A stretch of 23,613 nt of DNA from a virus: IMG/VR virus record IMGVR_UViG_3300023184_000522, positions 1 through 23,613 of that record. The stretch is one strand, 5' to 3'. Shown piece after piece: positions 7,788-16,100 of this stretch (position 1 is its first letter; each line of letters starts with the position of its first letter). A program made the position numbers and the translations under genes. Below the pieces are notes generated by a model, which was not told the DNA's origin, searched no databases, and saw nothing but the letters and a program-made list of their open reading frames with translations.

Positions 7788-8836
7788 TGGCTGTTGTAGG
7801 AAGAAAAGTTAGTGGAATTACAAGACCAACAAATACTGGTGGTCAGGATGCACAACAAATTATTTCGGATATGTTATCCGGTGTTGATGTAGGCGGATAC
7901 GACTTTAGCGGTCTTGGTGGGGGTACTACAAGTAATCCTAATACTGGTGTTGGTTCAATTCTTAGTGGAAAGGCTGCTTTGTTAAACGCTGGAACCAATG
8001 CCGATAAGTTTGCTTATACACAGGGACAAGATGCATATGCTCAACAACTTGCTGCTTCTCAACTTGAAGCAAAAAAGAAGGCACTACTTGGTCTCTATAA
8101 CACAAATGGTGGATATGACCTTACTGGTATTTTAAACTCTATTCAAGGAATTGAAGACACTTCGAAACAGGGGATTGAGGGTCAGTTATCTAGTTCTCTT
8201 GCTGGTGTGGGTGAGGGTTATAATGCTGCTTCTGATTTAATGAACCAAGGTTATTCTGGTCTTGATGAGTATCTTGCAAACAATCAAAAGAATGCATACT
8301 CGGATGTGACAGCACAAGGTGCAACCGTGCAAAATGATTTGCAAAATCTTTTGCAAGGTCAAGGTGCAATGTCTCCTAATGTAGAAAGTTATTTGCAAAG
8401 TGTCAATGCGAATCTTGCTAGTAGTCAGTCACAGTTTCAAAACCTTTTGAATACGTTGGCTTCTATCGAAACGTCTGGTCAAGAGTCAAGGAAGAAAGAG
8501 GCTAAGATGTCTCGTACTTCTGCCACTACTGGTCTTGGTCAGCAGAGGGCTGGTGCTGAGGCTCAGTTGAGGGCTGGTGCCAATCAGGCTCTTGTTCAGT
8601 TGGCTACACAAATGGCTCAACAGCGACTTGCTGCAGAGCAGCAGTCGGCTTCCAATAAGGCAAGTATTGCACAGATTCTTGCTGAGGCTGGTATTGACAT
8701 TAATCCAGAAAAAGTGACACCAGTAGAGGATAATCCTGCTGATGGTTTTACTTTTGACCCAACGTTATTGCCTGATTTCAGTAATCTTGATTGGCTCGGT
8801 GGAGCCAATTTTGGTTCTGGATTTTTGACACGTTAA
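7787..8836 (+). CDS. Gln/Ala/Gly-rich protein, internal virion (ejection) protein candidate
   Basis: The 349-residue product has a Gly-rich N-terminus (about 1-70, GYDFSGLGGGTTSNP). A long, low-charge helical region rich in Gln, Asn, Ser and Ala follows (about 75-295), including QAYAQQL-like and LATQMAQQRLAAEQQ segments. The C-terminus is acidic and aromatic (GFTFDPTLLPDFSNLDWLGG). Residues about 245-275 contain a small repeat, QRAGAEAQ and QLRAGANQ, from a duplicated GAGGGCTGGTGC at about 8545 and 8569. GGAGG lies 6 nt before ATG, and the start overlaps the previous stop as TAATG. It has no cysteine and no membrane segment. Such sequences are typical of phage internal proteins; function is inferred from neighbours only. 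Confidence 0.6.
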   Translation: MAVVGRKVSGITRPTNTGGQDAQQIISDMLSGVDVGGYDFSGLGGGTTSNPNTGVGSILSGKAALLNAGTNADKFAYTQGQDAYAQQLAASQLEAKKKALLGLYNTNGGYDLTGILNSIQGIEDTSKQGIEGQLSSSLAGVGEGYNAASDLMNQGYSGLDEYLANNQKNAYSDVTAQGATVQNDLQNLLQGQGAMSPNVESYLQSVNANLASSQSQFQNLLNTLASIETSGQESRKKEAKMSRTSATTGLGQQRAGAEAQLRAGANQALVQLATQMAQQRLAAEQQSASNKASIAQILAEAGIDINPEKVTPVEDNPADGFTFDPTLLPDFSNLDWLGGANFGSGFLTR

Positions 8837-8857
8837 GTAACGAAAGTCTTTAGATAT

Positions 8858-10150
8858 ATGGACCAACAGCAACTTCTAGCCATGATTCAGTATCTTGGCA
8901 AATTGGGTGTTCCATCGGCAGATATTGTTGCTATGTTTGGTTCACAGTTTGGTCTAGACCCACAACAAGGTCCTGACACAAATGCTTTGTTTCAGCAGTA
9001 TATGCCTACTTTTGGTCAGATTAATACATCTGATTCACCTAACTCTCTTAGGCAAAGTATTGCCAAAGAGGTTATGAGCAATACTCCTATTTGGCAGATA
9101 CAACAAGGTATTGCTGATGCTGTCACCAAGGGTGACCCTGGCGTTGAGCCAGGTCAAACTGTTGCTGATTATGTTAGTTTGGCTAAAACTTTGCAAAGCG
9201 AGTTTCAGAGTTTTAATACACAGATGACTAATGCACAAAAAGATAACCCTTATAGGAAGTGGGGTATCACGGCAACTCCTGACCAACAGTATACTCCTGA
9301 GCAGTTGTTTCCAGATGTTATGGCAAAACTTGGTGAGTTTGGTCAAAAGAATCCGTTGTACACAATGGGTGCGGTTGGTTCTGGTGCTGATATGCCAAAA
9401 CCTGGTGATGTTATAAGTTCAACAAAAACAACTACAGATATTTCTAATACTTCTCAATATAAGTCTGCTAAAAAAGTTTTAGATGATGCAATTAAGTCTG
9501 GTTCTTTGAATGCAACTTTTGATGGTAAAACTTATTCTATTGGTGAGTTGAGAGATTCAATTGTTCCAATGTTTAAAAAACGTGCTAATGAAGAAAAAAG
9601 TGCAAATGAGAAAGTTTTGCGAACTTGGAAAGATGAAGCAAAACGTCTTGGCATGAGCGAGGGTGGTCCAAGGATTATTTCTTCTCGTGACCCTGAACAA
9701 AGATTGGATAAGGCAAAAACTTTTGGTGTTCCTCAATCTGATGCTAAATGGGAGAAGGCTCAAAGAGATTTCAAAAATGGTGTTATAGATGAAAAACAAT
9801 TTATTGCAGAAAAAAACAATCGCAATAATTTTATGGAAAATCTTGGAAGAATGAAAGGTATGGTTGCACAGGTTTCTGCGCAACAAGAAGGATGGAAGAA
9901 AGCAAAACCTACATTTGACACCAAGACAACAACAAGCACAGTTAATACAACCGTGCAACCTGGTCAATATATTGGTCCCAAAGGTGGAGAAAGTACTATG
10001 GCTCGTACATGGAATCCACTTGCCTTTGATGTTAATCGAGGCGTGAAACAAGGTTTGCAAACAAAGATTAATCAATCTGGTCGCACACCCATGATGGACC
10101 AACTTATGGCATTAGCCCAACAATTAGCAAACCCACCAAAAGGCAAGTAA
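8858..10150 (+). CDS. Helical Gln-rich protein, internal virion (ejection) protein candidate
   Basis: The 430-residue product starts with MDQQQLLAMIQYLGKLGVPSA, then a long Gln- and Asn-rich region, a Lys/Glu-rich charged helical part (about 230-340, with KKRANEEKSANEKVLRTWK), and a C-terminus with MMDQLMALAQQLANPPKGK that partly mirrors the N-terminus. There is no cysteine, signal peptide or membrane segment. It is separated from the preceding gene by 21 nt and has only a weak ribosome site (GAAAG some distance upstream of ATG), unlike its neighbours, so it may depend on coupling. The placement directly before the giant gene suggests a partner within the ejected protein set. No family is recognised. 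Confidence 0.58.
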   Translation: MDQQQLLAMIQYLGKLGVPSADIVAMFGSQFGLDPQQGPDTNALFQQYMPTFGQINTSDSPNSLRQSIAKEVMSNTPIWQIQQGIADAVTKGDPGVEPGQTVADYVSLAKTLQSEFQSFNTQMTNAQKDNPYRKWGITATPDQQYTPEQLFPDVMAKLGEFGQKNPLYTMGAVGSGADMPKPGDVISSTKTTTDISNTSQYKSAKKVLDDAIKSGSLNATFDGKTYSIGELRDSIVPMFKKRANEEKSANEKVLRTWKDEAKRLGMSEGGPRIISSRDPEQRLDKAKTFGVPQSDAKWEKAQRDFKNGVIDEKQFIAEKNNRNNFMENLGRMKGMVAQVSAQQEGWKKAKPTFDTKTTTSTVNTTVQPGQYIGPKGGESTMARTWNPLAFDVNRGVKQGLQTKINQSGRTPMMDQLMALAQQLANPPKGK

Positions 10151-10159
10151 AGGATATTA

Positions 10160-13100
10160 GTGTCTAATATTAATAATAGTGGTAGTGACCAACTTGCTCA
10201 AATGCTTAAAGACCTTTCTGCGGTAAAGAGTCTTAATACTGCTCCTCCTGCGACGACTGCTCAGGCAGTTCGTCAAAACGCACAGTTGGGTTTACGTGAT
10301 TATGCTTTAACCTCTATTCAGAATGCACCAAATCTTTCTGAAAGAATTACACAAATTGCTTCTGGTAAACCACAACCATCTAATGGTTTGGGTCAAACTA
10401 TTTTTGGCAACCCTGTAGCCAAAACACTTTTGGGTGCTTTGGCAGTATATGACACTCCACGACGTGCAGTTATTTCTGGTATTAGGGAAATTGCTGATGT
10501 CCTAGACAGTGACCCAAATACACAGGCAAAGTTCAGTGACTTTATTACTCACACAAAAGACCCTGCTTATGGTTTCGGTACTGCTTTTCCGATTAGCGGT
10601 TGGAAGGGAAGAATCATTGGTGCTTTTGGAGACATTCTTCTTGACCCTATTGCTATGGCCAATCTTGGTACAAAGGTTGGTTCTTCTCTTATTGAGGGAA
10701 CTGAGTTGGCTACAAAAACTGTGTTTGGAAAACATTTGGTTGGTGCTGAAGCAAAAGCAAAACTTGCCGCCCAGACTGTGAAAGAAATGCGCAACATGAA
10801 TCTTGTTGATGGTGTTGCAAGGTTTAGTGAGGAAGAGATTCAAAAGATTGGTTCACAAATTGCTTCAAAGGGCAAGCAGTATGTTCCAACAGAAATTGCA
10901 ACAAAGTTTGGTATTCCAAAACCTGGCATTTACTATTTTGGTAATCGTGTTAGAGTTCCAATGTCCGGTCCAATTGCTAATGCGTTAGAGTCTGGCATTA
11001 CCAAGATGCGTCTTGGTATTGCTACTTCACGTCCTGGTGAGGCAATCTTAAACAAAATTACTCGTACTGGTGTTGGTGGTGCTCTTGCACCACTATCAGC
11101 ATCTTATGTTAAGGATGCACGTCGTGGTCTTGCGACTGGGGCATTGAGGGGTAAGGCTGTCACAGATGCTTTAAGGCTTTTGTCGTTTGATGAGAACCGT
11201 CGTATTGCTACACAGTTTGCTTCACAGAAAGCAGAACAGGCTCTTAAGCCGTTGTTTTCGGATGAAAGACTTTTGGCTTATCGTGGAACCATTTCAAAAC
11301 TTTTGGATAATCCAACTGAAGCGGTTCTTGCTTCTGCTTCTGCTGGTGAAAGAGCAGCGGCTGATGATGTAAGAAAAGTTCTTGAAGCAATGCATGTTGA
11401 TGTTGCTACAGCAATGAAAGCAATTGACCCTGGTTTTAGGATTGGAAAAGTTACAGAATACTTTCCTTGGACTTTGAGCGATGATGCCTTAAAGGCTGCA
11501 TCGGAAGAACGTAGTGTTGTTGCTGAAAGAATTTTGAAGTATTCAAAGATTGATGTTAATGATGTTTCTGGTTCTTTCAAATCAAGGAATCTTAAACTTG
11601 GTGACAATTTTTTTGGTACTGAACTTACACCAGAGTTGTTGAATGCTCAGTCAATGAATGATATTGCAAGAAAAGAACTTGGTTTTGACATGTTTGAAAC
11701 TGATGCTTTAAAAGTTCTTGCAAAGTATTCAAATCATTATGCAGAGCAGATGGGTAATGCAGCATTTTTTACTGCATTAAAATCTGAACCGGACATGATG
11801 GATTTTATTAAAACAAACTTTCAGATGTCTCCAGAGTTTCTTGATTCTCTTGATGAAGGTCGTGCTGTTGGTTTGAAGAACCTCGATAAGACTATGAAGA
11901 AGGCACAATCATCAATTGATAGTGCCGTAAAATCATATGATGATTTTCTTGTTAGGGCAGAAAAAAGAGCAACAAAAAATGAGTTGGGTCAAATTCAAAG
12001 TATTATAACTGATGCGGAAAATTATCCTAAAGCATTGAGTGACGTTAATATGTTCGCTGATGAAATGAAGGTGGCAGCACAGGAGTTGAGCGACGCTAGT
12101 GGTGCTGCCTTTGGCGCACAAATGGCTCAAAGTGGAATCGTATTGCATCTTCAATCAGAGATTCTTGATATTCAAAATAAACTTGGCAAGATTCCGTCAG
12201 AGATGATTGATTCTCTTACTCCTCGTGCATCAGAGGCTTTGGGAAATGCAGAGCAAATGGCCGCAGGCACATTTGCAGAAGTTACTCCAGCGTTTAGGGA
12301 ACTAGACCAGGTTCAACAAATGAAGTTGGCTAAAGAAAAAGTTGATGGTCTTAGCAAACAGTTGAATAGTTTGTATGACAAGTTTCAGAAACTTAATTCC
12401 TTTCACAATGAGTTTGGCAATATTAACAATCATATTGATTATGCACAAGGTGTACATAATGGAACATCTTTTGATAAGGCTCTTCTTGACAGTATGGGGT
12501 ATAAGTACTATCAAGATGTTTACGAGAAAGAACCAATCAAATTAACTAAGGGTAAGTTACAGCAGGCTGATGTACGTAATTTGTGGAGTGGTGCTGCTCA
12601 AGAAAATCCGACCATTGCTATGGTTAAACAAAAACTTGACCCACTTGGTATTATCAAACAAAATAGATTAATGAACATGACAATTGATGATGTTAAAAGC
12701 ACATTGATTCGTTCTACAACAACATCTGACAATATGCTTTCTCTTCAAGAGGCTACTGCTTGGATGATTGCACGAGAAATTAAATATAATCCATCGCTTG
12801 CATACGCAATAGCAGGTGGTGTTGGTTCAGATATTATTCCTATTGAATTAAAAAAAGGAACAGATGAACTTCTTGGAAGAATAAATAAACTCAATCAGTT
12901 AAATGAACAAGCATCATATATGAATGGTGTTTTGAAGCAGATAAATATTACTCCATCTGATTTGGAAATGATTGATGGTGCTGTTGTTGAACGCACTGGA
13001 ACCAAATTTAACTTTGTTGAAGACAAAGAGTTTCATGATTTGATTTCTCAAATCAATGAAAAGAATAGTCAAATAAATGATGCACTTCTTGGTTCACAAG

Positions 13101-16100
13101 ATTTGTTTGAGAAGTCACCACTTATTGGTATTGAACAAAGTTTCTCTCACAACTTTGGTAATCGCACTGGGTTGATGAGCGCACAAGAAGTTGATGGTCT
13201 TTCAATTGCTCTTGATAGTTCTGGTTATTCAGACATTGCACAGATTGTTGATGAAAGACAAGGTGTCCTTACATTTGAGCAAGCAAAACAAGTTTTGGCT
13301 GGCTACAAAGAACAAGAACTTATTACCATGTCTGATACCTACAAGGGAACTGCTTCTGCTAGTCAAATCTCAGAACTCAAAGAAGAAGTTGTTGCTTTAG
13401 AAAAAAGAAAAAATGCTATCTACGGTTCAATGAATGAACAACGTAGAACAGCACATGAAGCGTTGCAACGCTCTGGTGGTTATGAAGACTTTGTGAAAGA
13501 ATATTCTGATGCCGCATTAGAGATGTACATGTATTCGGAATCTTCATTGCAGTTTAGGAGAATACAGGAAGTTTGGGCACCATTTGGAATGACACCAGAT
13601 ATGGGTATTTGGACAAGTATTCGTTCAAACATCGCAGCAAACTTACACAACAATGCTGTTGAGTTTGAACAAAGTTTCAATAAAGCAATTGACGAGTTGC
13701 AGGCTGTCCAGGTTGTTGTTCAGGCTTCTCCTGCTGGGGACCAGTATGGTGTTCTTCGTGATGAGATGAACAAGTTGTTTGATGACCCTGAGCGTGGCAA
13801 GCGTCTTCGCAGACACTTCCCACAGTTTGAGGTAATTCTTAACAAACCTAATTTGGCTGAGAACGCACGTCTTATGGCTGCAGAGCCAGAAGTTGCCCTC
13901 ATACAGGCGCAACTTCAGGATATGCACTTTCAGTTGCGTTATAAGTCTGAATCAGGAAGTGTTACTGGTAGTGGTAGGAGAACACAAAATGCTTCTATGG
14001 TTACTGGTAATGCGAGAATTAGTGAAACAGATGCTGAAAAAACAGCAGGTCAAATGCGAGCAATGCGCATGTCCTCAACTCTTTCTCCTGATGCATTAGC
14101 AGCAAGAATTCAATCTGGTAAGGCTACTCCAAAACAAATTATTTCCGATATTAGAGAATTACTTGCTGAGGGTATTACACCAACTTTGCCTTCTGTTGCG
14201 GATGATGTTGCTAAAAAATCTGTTAAAACAGAATTTATTGACCCAAAAGAGTTTGAAACTGTTCTTAATAGTTTGGAGCAAAACTATGAGCGTATTGCAC
14301 AAAGGGTAAAGAGTAATCAGAAACTTGCAAGACAGCAACTTAAGGCTGCTGGTATTGCTTCTGTTGCTACTTCTACTGCTTTGGGTATTACACAAAAAGC
14401 AAAAGAGGCTGGAATTACTTATGGTTTTGCTGGTTCTTTTAGTGATGCTATTCGTCCATCTAGTTCTGCCACAAAGGTAAGAAACTTCTTTGGTGATTTG
14501 ATTGGTGGAACATTTACATATTCAAAAGTTGGTGATGTTCAACAACGTGTGATTGATACTGAGGGCCGTGAGGCACGACAGGCAGCAAGAATTATCGAAA
14601 GAACATTTGCCGATTCTTATGCTGGAAAAACTAAAGCATATATTTCTCAAAGAAAATCTGCTTTACGAAATGTTATGGATGTTAATTTCCCAGTAAACGA
14701 ACAGATGCTTTCTGAAAATATTGTTCCAGGTTTAAGTGGTGTTCGTAATGCTGGAGATATTAAGAACGGTCCTTTGGCTTATGCTGACATGTTGGAAGAA
14801 AGCGCAACAAGGCTTATTCGAGAAATTGCTCAGGATGAGAATTTCTCCAAACAGATACAAAGAATTGGTATTGATATTGAATCAATGAGAAAAGGTATTC
14901 CTTTAACCGATGAACAGATTTCTTTGCTTGACCAATTGTGGGAACAACAACCGGTTAACGTAAAAAATGGTACTGGTTCTGGTTTGTTTAGATTTGTTGA
15001 TGCAGAAAAAAACATTATTGATACTCTTCCAAAACAACTTCAAGATAAAGTTTATGCTTATCGTGAGATGAAGATTAATGTGGCAAGAATCCAGAATGAT
15101 GAATTCATGCCAACTGCACAGGCTGACCAGTTGTTGCATCGTGTTATTGCTGAACTTGCTCCACTTGATTTGCACTTAATTCATGATGCTGCTGGTGCAA
15201 AATCTTTTGACCCATTTTCTACTTTTGGTCAACAGATTTGGAACAAGGGTCGTCCTGGTGTTGTGGATATTTCTGGTAATCCTATTTTAAATAATGTTGA
15301 TTCAAGTTTGTTGGATACACATTTTGCCAACTGGGATAAACCTGCTCGTGCTCCACAGGGTTTGAATCATAAGATTTATCAAATGGAAGAAGTTCCATTT
15401 AATGCAAATTCTTTCACAGTTGACAAGACTACTGGCAGAGAAATTTCTGGTCTTATCTTTTTGGATAAAGATGGTGTTGTTATTCGTGATTCTATTGATG
15501 GTGAAACATCATTTCAACAAGCACGAAACATGTATAACAGGCGTGAACCAATTACGGTTTTAAAACCAATTGAGTCAAGAGGATTGTTGGAGAGTGAGTT
15601 TATCAACAACGAATCCAAGTCTCTTCAGAATGCAAAAGTAAGAAGCGGTGACATTTACAACCCTGCCAAGACGTGGGTGTTCCTTCCATCTGAGGGCGCT
15701 GTAACCGATTCTGTTAGCAAAGTTATTGTTAAAGATTCTTTACCAGAGATTGCTGTAAAACTTCCAATTAATCAACGTAGTGGTAGTTCAATGGCGTTTT
15801 CTCATCCAGTTGGTATTAACGGAAGACCTCTGTCTTTTACCCCACAGGAAACTAAAGCATTGTTTAGTCCCCCAATTGTGAAAGATGAATTGACTGTTTC
15901 TCAACTTGAAAAACAAATTGAACAACTTGAAAGACAGAAACCAACTATTTCTCGTTATTCATCTAAAAAGGATAAGGCTCTTGTTAATAGTATTGATAAG
16001 AAGATTGAGCCACTAAAGAAGGCTATTAACGATATTTTTGAGCGACCTATTGATGTTAAACAGATTCCACAATTGCAACGTGAAATAAAAGATTTAGAAG

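Noticed and set aside
9557-10102. 181-residue leftward open frame within the 430-aa gene.
   Set aside because: It is Cys- and aromatic-rich shadow sequence typical of the antisense of Lys/Gln-rich genes, with no operon partner.
15122-15220. HD dipeptide in LIHDAAG (H1675, D1676) of the giant protein, similar to motif C of T7-type RNA polymerases, raising the idea of a virion RNA polymerase.
   Set aside because: No motif A (D with the following S..Q/H pattern) or motif B (R..K....YG pattern) could be found at sensible distances upstream. One HD in 2960 residues is expected by chance.
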